From contig NC_088776.1 in NCBI RefSeq assembly GCF_954871325.1, forward strand, positions 31,048,508 through 31,112,507: 64,000 nt of DNA. The letters are read 5' to 3'. The notes below the pieces were generated by a model, which ran no database searches, had not been told where the DNA came from, and was given only the letters and a program-made list of their open reading frames with translations. The stretch comes from Gordionus sp. m RMFG-2023. Taxonomy: Eukaryota > Nematomorpha > Gordioida > Chordodea > Parachordodidae. Position numbers and translations under genes: made by a program. Position 1 is the stretch's first letter. Every line of letters begins with the position of its first letter. This document shows positions 35,105 through 47,182 of the stretch, piece by piece.

Positions 35105-35765
35105 ATGTCTAAATGTCAAGAACGGGATTTATTTCCTGATCCATTATATATATACATGGATTTCGAAAAGTCTGCTATGAGCGCGGTTAAAACTGTCATT
35201 GGTATGATTATTAATATGTTAAATTATTTATATTTATTTTTCCAATTAGGGGATCACATCATAATCAGAGGATGCTTTTACCATTTGTGTCAAAGTACCC
35301 ATAGAAAAATTCAAAAGCTAGGTCTGGAAAGCCAGTAAAGAACCGATGAAGCCCTAAGCTTCTTTTGTGGCATGATGTGATATGGGCGATGCAATGGCAT
35401 TCCTTAGATCGGTTACTCCAAGCAATGGTAAAGATATTCTTGAATATTTCGATAAAAATTACATCAATCGAGTATCAAGGGAGGTCACAAGAAGCAATTC
35501 TCAATCCCAGACAGGTCAAATTGTGCCTCGATTTCCTCCAGAAACTTGAATCAGAGCACTCTATCCAATGAATAACTCATAAATAATCAATGCGAAGGTT
35601 CGAATCATCGTTTTTCTAATCTGGTTGGGAATAAACACCCATCAATCTGGGTATTGATTAAAAAAATGAAATGCGAGGTGGCTGCCGATGAAACCAAACT
35701 TGAACGATGGCGTGTAGGTAGTTGGACACCGAAAACAAAATCGCAGTGCTTAAACAAGAAAAAAT
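35105..35765 (+). pseudogene. Mutator-like (MULE) transposase, broken copy 1
   Basis: The first frame (35105-35338) has YMDFEKSAMSAVKTVIG and IIRGCFYHLCQSTHRKIQKL, the D-x-E and C-x-x-H signature of the MULE DDE core. The second (35365-35571) has VIWAMQWHSLDRLL. A third near 35583-35715 reads NNQCEGSNHRFSNLVGNKHP and then SIWVLIKKM, the E-G-x-x-H segment of the C-terminal part. At least two frame breaks separate them, and the protein is much shorter than a usual MULE transposase. Codon use is AT-rich like the surroundings. Confidence 0.78.
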
Positions 35766-37150
35766 GCTGATGTTCAAATTGGTACTGGGGAAAAAATATC
35801 CCAGTAAAATAACCCATGTATTACTTATTTTCGTAAAAATTTTTGCTATAGTAATAAATACAATATCTATCCTTAATTACTATATTAAGTAGACTAAATT
35901 TGACAAAATTTGCAATAAGATCTGTTTATTTTATTGATAAATCATTATTATGTATATAATTAATTATTAAAATATATTTTTATAATATTTTTTCTAAAAT
36001 ACTAATTTGTCTATACCTTATTAAATCCACCGGGATTCATAGAGGTGGATAATGTAAGAAGCTGAGGGGGGTAGAGCGCAGGCCCGATTCTAAGCCTATT
36101 TTCCCCCAAATTTTAAACTGCCTCAAAAAAACTTTCCCCTTCCCCCAAAAATAAATTTTATTTTTTTTATTTTTGGTTTCTGAATATTTTATATATTTTT
36201 TTGATAAATTTTTTGAAAATTAGAATGTAATGGGAGAAATAATTGTTGTTCAAACCACTATCAGTTAAAAAAACAATTTATTCATGTCTGGAAATAACTA
36301 ATAAGAAAATATAAATATAGTTAATTTGGTGGAAGAATGAAAATGATCAAGATGTTATGATTCAAGAATAAGGTAAATGAGCTTGAGCTTGCAAAAACAA
36401 TATCACCAAATAGACCAACATCTAGTGGTGTTTTTATGGCATAATGGAGGACTGGCATTTGTTCCCTTATGTGATATGGACAATGCAATGACATTCCTGA
36501 GATCGGTTACTCCATGGTAAGATTAATCTTGATTACTTCGATATAAATTAAGGGAGGTCACAAGAAGCAATTCTTAGTCCCAGACACGTCGAATTGAGTC
36601 TCGATTTCCGCCGGAAACTAGGAATATGAAGCAGAGCATTCTACCCGACGAGAATGCACGAATAATCAATGAGAAGGATGGACTCATCGTTTTTCTAATT
36701 TGGTTGGAAATAAGCTCAAAAATATTTTCTGAAAATTTTTGTGTAGCAGAAAAATGTTCTAAGAACGAGCTGGACAAATTCCCTGCCACCGACGATGACA
36801 CACCCATCAATCTGGTTATTGTTTTAAAAATGATATTGGCGTTAGGTAGTTGGACACCGAAAACAAAATCGCAGTTATAATACAAAGATTCGGTTATAGA
36901 AACTTTGCAAGGAATATCGTGATGGGGTGCGAAGTCTTCCAATAACAGCGATTTCTCTCTATATTCGATGCCCCTATTTAATTATTATTCTAAATTAAAT
37001 TTGTATATACATAATGATGATTTACCAATAAAATAAATATATCTTATTATAAAATTTAGTCTATTTAATATCGTAATTGTGGATGGATATTTTATTTATT
37101 ACTATAGAAAACAATTTTTACGAAAATAAGAAATACATGGTATTTTACTG
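35766..37150. repeat. Inverted repeat linking the two Mutator-like pieces
   Basis: The block 35780-35890 (GGTACTGGGG, ATATCCCAGTAAAATA, TTATTTTCGTAAAAATTTTTG) recurs inverted at about 37060-37185 (ACAATTTTTACGAAAATAAG, TATTTTACTGGGGTATTCCC). The second transposase piece lies between the arms, so the locus looks like a partial duplication with inversion. Both arms end near a CCCAGTAAAATA word. A G-rich patch (GAGGGGGGTAGAGCG) lies at about 36063. Confidence 0.6.
36360..36890 (+). pseudogene. Mutator-like transposase, broken copy 2
   Basis: Repeats the downstream half of the copy at 35365-35750 in the same direction with many changes: the GATATGGACAATGCAATG region matches 35380, GGGAGGTCACAAGAAGCAA matches 35480, and ACACCCATCAATCTGG matches the HPSIW segment at 35637. 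It retains an insertion of about 90 bp near 36712-36800 missing from copy 1. No working frame. Confidence 0.65.
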
Positions 37151-39019
37151 GGGTATTCCCAGTACCACTTTCAGAATTTTATCTTGTTTAAGTCTTTTTT
37201 ATGTAGGGTATATGGGTAATCTTTAAATAATGAATTAGGACATAAAAAATTTTAGTTTATTAATAAATTATATTTTTTTTCTAAAATAATAATTTGTCTA
37301 TACCTTATAAAGATGAGTGTATCCATTATATTGCAAATAAAAATATGCCTTTATTATTAGGTCCTAAGTAAATTTTATAAATATGAAAAACATTTCGGGG
37401 GTTCTTTTTCTGTTTTTTCCGGGATTCAATTATAATATGTACAGTTTACCCTGTCCTCTTTGAGCAGCGTTGAAACTAAGATTTTTACCCAACTAAGAAA
37501 GTTGCCTAATTTATCAAGACTTTTTACTTTATAATAGTAGTTGATAGGAATTTCAAGGGGGTTCAAAATTATTAGGAACCCAAATTAGACAAGTTTTACT
37601 GAAGATAGAACGAAGTTATATTTTTGGCAATATAATTAGAATATATTTTGTAATGTTTTTTGTGATATATTTTATATTTCATACAATAAATATTTCTCCC
37701 TTCTCTACTATACAAATGTAGTAAAAGTATGGAGAAAATATTTATCTATTTTTCGCCGAATATTACGTCGGAATTATTTTTCATATTTTAGATATAAAGT
37801 TCTCTAATTTCGTTTTTATTTTCTTTTATTTCGATTTTATCTAACTTATATTACTTTTTATTTTATTTTTCCTTCTTATATTTAGTTTTTATTTCAATTT
37901 TACATTTTATTTTTCGTTTTCATTCCAATTTTTTATTTTTATATGTCGGTCCTTTTTATTTCGAATATGCGTTATTTCAATTATTACGTTTGACAACTTT
38001 CTATTCTTGCAATAATTTTATCAGGTCATTTATAAAACTGAGGCTCTTAATAAATTATTTTGTTGTGTCTCTGAAATTAATAATATTCGTTGATGATTTC
38101 TTTAAAATCAAATTTGAATAATAACATACTAATTGATATTGTTCGCTCGACCATCTTATTTATTCCTCGAAATGAGGTATCAGTAGTCAATACTATTTTC
38201 TTTAGTCATCGAAATTTGAAGTATAAATTATTTTTTTAGTTTGACATTCGCCTTAATACCATACTCGTCCAATAATGTAATAGAGAAGGAGAAAAATTTA
38301 TGGATGAAATATAAAAGACATTCTAAATATATTATTAAAAATAGAACTCTTCGTTCAAAATAAATATTTCATATTATAATTGTCTATCTATAGTAGCATC
38401 AATTTTATATAAGTAAGTCCAATTTAGATAAAATTAAGAGCTAATTAAGGTTACACCCAACGGCATGAGCTTTGCAGCGAATTGGCAGAACGGAAAAGTA
38501 ATTTGCTATTTTCATGGCAGCAAAATTATATATAAAAAATTTGATAATATTTTCAATTTGCCTGCATTCCGAAACAAGCTTTTCAATTTGATAAATCAAT
38601 ATTTAATCTAATAATACTCTAGCCTGAAGCCTTTGATCATAGATGGTACATAGAAGACATATATTAACGAAATCTCGATATACCTCACATGTTTTAGGAA
38701 ATTATTAGTGGTTTATTGTAGCTCTACGATTTGATCGCAGGCGCAAGTAGCGGCGCTTGTAGTTTAATCATTTTTATGAGTTATTTTAAATAAAATTTGG
38801 ATTGAATATTGACAATTTAGATTTATCTTCTACTGAATATAAAATTATATTTGAATAGCAATAGCAATTATCGAAGTTATCGTCAGAGTTCAAGATAAAA
38901 GTTAAAGATTAAGATTCACTCATTATCCTTCTCCAAAGATATGAATGAAATATTGCAATTATCAAGCGTTTTTCATAAAAATTAATTAAATAAGAAAAAG
39001 AATTAGATGCAAATCGTTC

Positions 39020-39185
39020 CATTTGAGCCCATTTTTAAAAACGGCTAACTTAATATTTTAGCCAGAAAAATATTACCTACACCTCGAGATTTCTCTAATA
39101 GATGCCCAAACCTTTGTACCATCTATGAGCAAAATCTTCAGGCTTGCGTAATAATTTTCTGAATAAAATTTAGGCTCAAATGGAA
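39020..39185. mobile_element. TAGTGTTG MITE, internal part only
   Basis: Contains TTTTTAAAAACGGCTAACTT, ATATTTTAGCCAGAAAAA and ATCTTCAGGCTTGCGTAAT in the same order as the full copy at 32561-32782. The terminal TAGTGTTG sequences are absent; the piece is instead bracketed by CATTTGAGCC and GGCTCAAATGG. Confidence 0.65.
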
Positions 39186-39973
39186 AGATTTTTCATCATT
39201 AGATGCAATTTTGAATTATAACTCTAATCCATAACATGTCTGAAAAATATAATAATTAATTATAATTACTAACTTCTTTTTTTTAAATGGAATTAATTAG
39301 TTATATTTACAAAAAAAATTGTATACGTAATTAATTACTGTCCAACCTAGGAATCAAATATATCTGTAAATTTTAAAATTAAACATCTTTAGCCATTAAT
39401 TTTATAAAAAAAAACTTATATCTTTAAATTTGAGATGAGAAACATCATAAAAGATTAATATTATGTCGTGTTGAATATAAGTTAATTTTAAAAAAAAAGA
39501 AATTAGTTGACAAGGCAGGTGAAAAAAATCATATAGAGTGCATTATATAATTATTTTATAATACAAAATACAAAACGAAAATAATTTTTTCGTAAAGATA
39601 TTATAAAGGAATTTATTATTTTCATCTAACGCTGAAAAGTAAGCCAAGAATCGTCAATATAAACATGCAATTATTAACTAATAAAGGTTTCATACAAACA
39701 TTCATATTTAGTGTAGGTACCCTACCTAACAAACAGATAAAATGTGCAAATACGAAATATAAAATATTTGCTTCTCTTTTAAATTGTAACATCTTTGATA
39801 AAAACCAAATTATTGTAATGTTTATAAAATAAAACTGCTTATTCTTCTATATAAAATATATTATGCCTTCATTCATATAATTTTCTTATTTATTTGTATA
39901 CAAATTTAAATATTTTATTTTTTAAATAGTGATAGTCACTTGATAAATATATTTTCGAGTCAATCTATTCAAA

Positions 39974-40285
39974 TAGAGATCTGCAAAACTTCGTTAAGAA
40001 TTTTTGCATAAGCTGCCCGACCCGACATTTCTTTATGTACATTTTAAATATCTAAATCTAATTTTTCCCAATATCCATTAAAGTTCTTATATCTCTCCTC
40101 TATGATGGCCATCTATTTTTACAACAACCGTTTTATAAATCAATTGTGTTTTGCAGTTCAAAATAATATATCAAAATATTTTACGATAAATCAGAGATTT
40201 GCGAGGACTTGCCTGATTTTTATGTACGAATTGCCCGGCACGTTATAATTTTTTTTAAAAAATTTCGCAGTTCCGGTAGTCTCTA
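39974..40285. mobile_element. GGCC-type MITE, decayed copy
   Basis: The left end TAGAGATCTGCAAAACTTCG and the right end TTCCGGTAGTCTCTA are inverted. GC-rich words (GCTGCCCGACCCGAC, TTGCCCGGCACG) lie near the ends as in other copies. No target duplication seen. Confidence 0.55.
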
Positions 40286-41389
40286 ATCCAGACACCACTC
40301 CTGCATTACAATAAAAACAAATTGAATGACTTAACCAATTTTAAGATATTTGTTGAAGATATTTCGAATAAAAATTTAAATTATTCTCTATACAGTTAAT
40401 AAAAAATATTTCATCAATGATATAGCATGGTTTAACCAATTGCATATGATACTTACCTAAACTATATCTAAAATGAAATATCCTTTATTCGGTTCGAAAA
40501 ATATATTATTCGTTGAATAATATTTATTCATAAAACTATTTTATAAACATTCTGAAATATAAATAAACATATTTTCTTGGAAAAACCTTTCCTATTTAAG
40601 ATGTTCCTAGCGGAAGAATTAGGAGCCTTTTGTTTATTTTCTACTTCACTTCAAGCATTTTGATTAAAAACGTATAAAGGGAAATAATTCTATAATATTT
40701 AAGTTGATTTTATATATCAGCTTGTTAACCTTTTCTATATTACGTGATTTTGCTTCAATTTTTACCACTCAATTAAATCCATTCAGATTTTATCCCAGAA
40801 AAATAATTTTTACAAAATAATCAGTTTTTTTGTAATTTTAAATTTAAATTTTTGACAAACATAACTTCATTTTTATCCCATTGCCACATCTACAAGTGAA
40901 CCGCTTTTTTGAAAATTTTGGCTCATGAAATTCGAATCCAAACATTGGATACCAAAGAATTCCTTTTTTAAAATAAAAAATACAAATTTTTAAATATAAT
41001 TACTACTTTTTTTTAGTTTCGAATTAAATACGAATCCAATGATTCGATTAGTATTTTTATAGGCTAACCTAGACTGACGATTTATTCAATAAAATGCATT
41101 TTGAAGCGTCGTTGAATAAAAATAAGCCGCTGACACGAGTTTTCAAGAGTTGTGGGATGGAGCAAAATAGAATAATCAAAGCATATTTGTTGATTCTAAG
41201 TATGAATCAAATTATAAAATGGTTATTCCATTAGAGAATTGATTTTTTTTTTAAATTAAAAAAATTGATTATCAAATATTGTAATAAAAAATAATTAGAT
41301 ATGGAAATAAGAACGTTGAGAGTTCTATTAGAAACATATTGAATGCTAAAATTTTGAAAAGTGAAGTGGCCTTCGTATCAGGTCAATTC

Positions 41390-41687
41390 AGCGAAACATT
41401 TATCGCGAAACTCTTTTTTGTGAATGTCGTTTATCGCGAAAAGTTTTTATAGCGAAGGTAAAATCGCGAAACCAATTCTGCGAATTTATCTCCGCGAAAA
41501 ATTTATAGCAAAGACAATTTCGCAAAGTCATTGTCGCAAATTTATTTCCCCGAAACCTTAACCACGAATTTATTAGAACGAATACATTTTAGCGAAACAT
41601 TTTACGCAAACACTTTACAGCGAATTTTTCACCGCGAATATGTTTGCGCGAAGTCATTACCGCGAAACAATAAATATATTGCGAATG
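41390..41687 (+). repeat. Array of about twenty degenerate 13-16-bp GCGAA units
   Basis: Over about 300 bp the word CGCGAAA or a variant (GCGAA, CGCAAA, ACGAAT) recurs every 13-16 bp, as in TTTATCGCGAAA, TTTATAGCGAAG, TCATTACCGCGAAACA. All units point the same way. In layout it resembles the 15-bp unit arms of the Mutator-like element at 28508-30033, but the unit is different. No inverse partner array is visible nearby. No coding frame. Confidence 0.75.
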
Positions 41688-42436
41688 CCTTTATTTAAAG
41701 GAAAACAACATATTATTTATTATTTGATGTCTTTAATAACAAATGATATGCTACTATTGTAATAGTATTTTTGTTATAATTTATTAGTGATTTGCACGCC
41801 CAAGATTTTAAGTAAAACATATTTCTTGAAGTTCAAAAAGATTTTTGAACATATTTTGAAAAAAATTTTTTAATCTTCTTTGTAAATATATCTTTTTTGA
41901 GGAATTCTTTTGTGAAATTTATTATAAATAATTTTTAAGTGAAATCTTTTATAGTTTTTTTTATCATTTTTGTAAAATTATCTCGTTCTTAATTAAGTAT
42001 ATTAAAAGAGGTGGATTTTCTAAATAATTTTTTTTAAAATATTTATATTCAACTTATTTATGTTATTTTATATGATCTTTTTAAGGAAAATAATTTAATG
42101 TGACAATTCTCATATTCGTTATTTTTTAAGATTTTTGAAATTTTTTGATTCAAAAGGGTAAAAATATCATTTATATTATAAAGATGTTAAATCAATGAAG
42201 ATGTTCCTTGGAAATATGGCAATTATCATAATCGGTATTTTTAAACATATTAGATTTACGCTAATGGGCAAAAATATGTATTTTTAACATGTTAAATTAT
42301 AATTTCAATTAGGATGTACCATATAAAAACGACAATTGTCATAATCATTATTTTTAAAGTTTTTTTTACAATTTTTTGACGTAAATGGGCAAAAATATAA
42401 ATTGTTACATATTAAAATATTTCAGTGAAGATGTAC
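41688..42436. other. AT-rich spacer
   Basis: Contains loosely repeated words GATGTACC / GGCAAAAATAT / GACAATTCTCATA at roughly 120-bp spacing (about 42095-42435: three related blocks), possibly a decayed tandem repeat. No gene seen. Confidence 0.35.
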
Positions 42437-44555
42437 CCTAGATACTTCAAAAAAACACGTTACTCATTATGTTAACGCGTTACTGTTACTCGTTACCTTG
42501 TGAAAAAAGAACTTACTGGCTATACAAAATAGTAATGTTACTCGTTACTTAAAAATTTTTTTCCCCTATATATAATATAAATAAAATTATGCGAAATATA
42601 ATATATAATAAGATATCTAATATTTATAAAATACAAAATTTTTTTTATAAAATAAGATATGATTTTTAAAATTTTGATCAGATAAACAGGAGTGCTTAGT
42701 GCTAAGCAGTTTTCGCTGTGTTAAACGCACGTTCAACTGGTGTAGAGGATGAGAGGGCTGTATTATATTGGATAAATAAAATTTTTAATTGGGGAAATTT
42801 ATTAAAAATATAAGAGTAATCTTTATTTTAAAAAAAGCTTAGTTCATCGTCAAAAAAATCTTCATTAGACTTATTTATAGAAATAATAATTTAACTGAAA
42901 CTGAATAAAAAGCGATGCCAATATTTAATTGATTTTTTCCCAATTTTATTTTATAAAATTTAAAAAATGTGCATAACACAGGTGATTGATTATAACGTGA
43001 TAATATCATGCAATATATAAGAAAAATTATGAAAATATCGCAAAATTGACAGTGCTCTGACTTCGCCAAAAATTTATTTTTTATTTATTGACAATTAAAA
43101 TCTACCCTTAGGTCAACATTCTTAAATATGCCGGGTGGAGCTCTCCAATTCTTGATCGACGAAATTACATTAATGAAATAAACACTAGTCTAGTCAGAGA
43201 GGAAAATATGCTGAGTAAAAAAAGAAATATTTTTTAAAAAATCAGATTATTATGAATTCAAAAAAATTATAATTTTTCTTTTAAATTTCAACTTAATAAG
43301 AAAATTTAAAAAAAAAATGAAAAAACTATTCTATTCAAGAGCGTGTTCGTTTAAAACATTAGCAAGCATACATTGCATTTTGGAACATTTTTTTGTTAAA
43401 AAATAATCTGTATGTGTCGTTTTTTAAAGGAATAAAGTTTGCCTTTTCTTTGTCAAGATCTTTTCTCAAACAGGAAATAAGTAGCTTCCTTCCTTCGCTG
43501 ACATATAGTTTTACGAGGGTCAATCTGATTCAAATAGCGAGTGAATTATTGCTGATAATATTTATTTAATTGACAATACTTAAACTGCATACCTTTTATC
43601 TTTGCCTTGCAGAATTGCATTAATAAGTGGCTTACAAAATGAAATTATTTAAAGCCATTTTTAAAATAATATAATAGTTATTGTGGGAGTGAGATTTCTC
43701 AAGTGCATTTTTTCTTCTCTCTCTAAAATCGAAAAAGCCGAAGGAACAGGTTCCATAACCTATAAATTTATATATATATAGCCATAAAATATTCTTCTAT
43801 GAACAACTTTTCATTATCTTAAAATTTCTAATTTGGATTTATTACTAGATTCGTCTTGTGGCCACTCTCCTTAATAGTTATCTTAAATAAAATTTCAAAA
43901 GAGTTGCAAATATAGGTGTGACATATATTAATATGAAATGTTTTTTTTAAAAAAATTAAAATATTTTGGACATATAACCAACAATATAGGAATTCAATAA
44001 GCTGAATAAGAAGCGATTAAGAAGATGGTAGCACGTGTTTTAATTGAGCTTAAAAAAACACTAGATATAAGTATGTAGTTAGTGAAGAAAGGTTTTAAAT
44101 AATTAAATAAAGATCAATAAGTTTTCATAATTTGGAGGATGCTCGTTTATTCCACAATTGAGGTTAAAATATTTAAGTTAAGACACAATTTACACTTATC
44201 TAAATTTTGTACCCTTAGTTTTCTTCATTTGTGTAAAAAATGTTTCATATTAAAGCCAAGGAAGGCTTTACTAGAAGAAAATACACAATCGATATAATAT
44301 TCTTAATAAAATAAATTATAATATTAATATGAATTTAAATTTACATATATTGATTAATTTAAATTAATTAGATTAGTAGTCTTGACTGAAAATTTAAATA
44401 AAAATGAAGGAATTCGGTGGTTGATGTGAATTAAAAACTCGGCTTAAATTATTTATAAAATTTAAAAATAAATAAAAGTAATTTTATAATACAATAAAAT
44501 GTGTATTTCCCGAGTAACGTTTTGCGTTACCGCGAATCAAAAAAAGAAATTGATT
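42437..44555 (-). mobile_element. hAT remnant with GTTACTCGTTAC words, copy 1
   Basis: The left end region has GTTACTCATTATGTTAACGC and GTTACTGTTACTCGTTACC; the right side ends in GAGTAACGTTTTGCGTTACC. A sister copy is at 54837-56407. On the minus strand the dimerisation motif NTALSSSTPVERAFNTAKT lies near 42705-42765 and CLRKDLDKEKANFIPLKND near 43420-43480, matching the sister. Many stops. The right end is cut off by a piece of the unassigned transposon's terminus at about 44560. Confidence 0.65.
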
Positions 44556-44559
44556 TGAA

Positions 44560-44609
44560 AGAGGTATACGAAAATGACCGATTTTTGATCGATTTTCATT
44601 GAATGATCC
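44560..44609. mobile_element. Solo terminus of the unassigned long-inverted-end transposon
   Basis: ATTTTTGATCGATTTTCATT followed by GAATGATCC matches the right end of copy B (TTTTTGATCGATTTAACATG, GAATGACCC). The rest of the element is not to the left of it, so this is an isolated end. Confidence 0.5.
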
Positions 44610-45410
44610 AATGCGATCTCCAATTTGGATTTTATTTCAAATTAAATATAAGAGTATGGCATTAAACTTACATGAAATATTCATTGATCAAATGTTAGCT
44701 GAATATATTATCATGGAATTTAATTACTATATAAAGATAAATGTAATGATGGGAGACTTAATAATCCTAAGGATCTTTATAGATTGGGATATTTTTGCCT
44801 ATAATTAACCAAAAATCAATTATATAGAGATTTTCTAAAAATAAGAGTTTCATTGGAGATATGCTATATTTTCACCCAAATAAATTTTGGCATATCAATA
44901 ATGAATGTATCAAAGAATTTCTAGACATAATAGACGAATTAGTTTATATTCTCAGACAAGAATTAATTTCGTTTGTTAGGATATATGAAAAAAAATTCTG
45001 CAAATACCCCCAAAAAATATAGAATTGGAATCGAATAATGAGTCTCAATGTAATAAATGCAAAAATTAATTAATTTGTCTGTATGACCTGTTGCTTAGTT
45101 ATAATCTCCATACTGAAGCTTACAACAATCTATTGCAGGGTTTGTATTATTAGATCAAATTGATTGAAATCCCAATATAAATCATGTTTGGATTTTTTTG
45201 AAAAAAATCATCATTTTAATGAATTCTATACTGAGAAGTTTATGACTATTCTTGGCCTGATTTATCTAACCAATGAACAAAGATTGGTAATGCTGAATGT
45301 TATTGCGTTAAAGTAGAATCCATGGAACATGATATGACAGTAGCATCTTATTCCTTTGTAAACTAGAGAGTGCATAAATTATGCCGCTGGATGTGCTAGC
45401 AAAGCAACTT
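44599..45410 (+). pseudogene. Coding-like remnant, family not recognised
   Basis: Several pieces look like decayed protein. The frame 44599-44808 (MALNLHEIFIDQMLAEYI within it) is followed in other frames by FHPNKFWHINNECIKEFLD near 44870-44930, DIIDELVYILRQELISFVRI, and CLDFFEKNHHFNEFYTEKF near 45184-45240, ending with YAAGCASKAT near 45380. The last piece faintly recalls the YxAGYVxxK motif of some P-like and related transposases, but this is a weak resemblance. Direct start or splice signals are not clear. Confidence 0.3.
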
Positions 45411-45812
45411 AACAACAGTTGATATAAATGATCTAGCTAAATTTTAATGTTATAAATGATTTTATATTTTGTTAATTCTAGAATTATTTTTTTTTGGCAT
45501 AATAAACTTATATAAAAATTATTTTTAATATTGTTAATTTATATTAAAAAGTCTTAATAAACATTTCTGTCTTTATATTGATTCAATATTTTGCTAACAC
45601 TAAAAGCTAAGAAAATACCAGAGACTATAGAGAAATTACACATTTAATAAAATTTATTATATTGGGATGTACCGATATATTTTATCGGATCGGATCAAGC
45701 CGATATTTCACTCATTTTAAAATATCGGTCATCGGCCAAAATTATAAAATTTTCCGATCCAATATAAAATGGCGTTTTAAACAAAAATAAAATGTTAAAA
45801 TATTTTAAAAAA

Positions 45813-46170
45813 AGGTTATATCCAATGACATATATAATACCTAGACTGACGATTCATTCATTAAAAGTGTACATCAATGCAAATCAGCTGGAGACGCCAT
45901 CTTTGTTACACTAATCATTATTAAAATTTTAAACGAGAGCCTAATTTATTCCTATATCTGATGCAAACTTTATTAAAGAATTACCGGATCATCGAGATAA
46001 TAAGGAAGAAAGTTATCAATTTAAAAGTACTTTTTTTTAACATGAGAATAATTACTATATGTGTTACCAAAATGGCGGGTCCAGCTGATTTGCTTTTAAC
46101 GACGCTTAAAAATGCATTTTAATAAATGAATCGTCAGTCTAGGTATTATATATGTCATTGGTTATATCTA
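45813..46170. mobile_element. Long-armed palindromic MITE (ACTGACGATTCATT family)
   Basis: GGTTATATCCAATGACATAT at the left pairs with ATATGTCATTGGTTATATC at the right, continuing inward through CTAGACTGACGATTCATT and AATGAATCGTCAGTCTAG. Arms of at least 55 bp. Non-coding centre containing AGCTGGAGACGCCATCTTTG and, inverted, AAAATGGCGGGTCCAGCTGA, so the inverse pairing extends further inward. Confidence 0.7.
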
Positions 46171-46291
46171 AAATCATTTATTTTTATAAATCAAATCGAA
46201 ATTCATTTTTATGTTTATTTATTTAATAAATAAAAATTTTGCATTGTTATTTTTTTGCGCATTCTGTTTATAAAAGTGGGCGATAATCTCT

Positions 46292-46394
46292 TCAGATTCT
46301 GTTTTTAGTGAAGCTGGTGATATTGACAGTTACCATCGCCGGACCTCTGATAAATTGAATTTTGGTAATTCTAAAAAGAAATCTTCGATATAAT
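46292..46394 (+). pseudogene. hAT transposase dimerisation scrap (ZBED-type)
   Basis: Translates to SDSVFSEAGDIDSYHRRTSD then KLNFGNSKKKSSI and a stop. The pattern V-F-S-E-A-G-D-I-x-x-x-x-R-R is the C-terminal part of ZBED/hAT transposases just after the SER motif. Upstream parts are missing or too decayed. Confidence 0.55.
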
Positions 46395-46615
46395 ATTAAT
46401 GTTAAATATTATTTTAAATATTTATTTCAAATTTCATAATAAATTTGTTTAATACTTATTATGTATATAGATCTTTATGCCTGGAAGATCAACAACTGAT
46501 GCTATTCACGCAATTAGGCAAATGAGTGAAAAATACAGGGAAAAGAACAAAAAGCTACACATGGTTTTCTTGATCTAGAAAATGCCTTCGATAGAATCCC
46601 AAGAAAACTTATCTG

Positions 46616-47182
46616 GTGGGCGCTACGCCACAAAAAGATTCCCGAAAATTTATAAGAATAATACAGGATATGTATATGGGCCATACAACAATGGTCCGTA
46701 GCACAACAGGTACTTCAGCAGGCTTCACAATAGCTGAAGAAGTTCATCAAGGATCAGCTCTCAGTCCACTTCTCTTCATTACAGTAATAGATGTATTAGC
46801 ACAGTCTATACCTCAACCAGTCCCGTGGAATATGATATTTGCAGATGATATTGTGATACTTGCCGAATCCAAGGATGAAATGAAAGAAAGATTAGTGAGT
46901 TGGATAAATATCCTAGAAAAGCATGGACTAAAAGTAAATAGAGAAAATACGGAGTATATGGTGATAGGAGATGAAACAGAGAGTATTGATATAAATGAAT
47001 GGCAGATATCGGCAACTGAAAGCTGCAAATATTTGGGCTTCACTATACAAACAAACGACACAATAGAAAAAGAGATAAAGAGTAAAATTAATCAAGGGTG
47101 GTTAAAGTGGAGATCTTTATCTGGAGTGCTATTTGACAAAAGAATCCCACACGAATTAAAGGGAAAAATTTATTTTATATAG
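46616..47182 (+). pseudogene. LINE reverse transcriptase, largest open piece
   Basis: 188 residues. Motifs in order: IIQDMYMGHTTMVRSTTG, EVHQGSALSPLLFITVIDVL (motif B), WNMIFADDIVILAESKDEM (motif C with Asp-Asp), LVSWINILEKHGLKVNRENT, CKYLGFTIQTND. RT motif A is in a different frame just upstream (about 46573-46630). The pattern VHQGSALSPLLF with FADDIVI is typical of RTE-clade elements; a related non-LTR clade cannot be excluded. Confidence 0.8.

Larger units (their letters stand above)
37186..41389. other. Long AT-rich spacer with a few transposon remnants
   Basis: No host exon recognised. A pyrimidine-rich stretch runs over about 37790-37945. A decayed, inverted TAGTGTTG-MITE piece lies near 38620-38690 and another MITE copy at 39020-39185. 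A GGCC-type MITE is at 39974-40285. Around 40490-40545 and 40925-41050 there are ATTCGAAT-like words that may be ends of a hAT family also seen at 13735 and 19310. Confidence 0.4.

Noticed and set aside
37790-37945. Pyrimidine-rich stretch as a regulatory tract
   Set aside because: It is composed of TTTTATTTC-type low-complexity words and has no neighbouring gene that would give it meaning.
38451-38520. Possible exon (minus-strand KIANYFSVLPIRCKAH)
   Set aside because: Too short, no splice context or partner exon, and AT-rich DNA gives such frames by chance.
41390-41687. Simple satellite reading of the GCGAA array
   Set aside because: Not fully rejected; unit length varies and neighbours differ, so a transposon arm is more likely, but with only one side visible I kept it as a repeat.
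46806-47061. Minus-strand frames over the LINE
   Set aside because: They are shadows of the plus-strand reverse transcriptase with its FADD motif.
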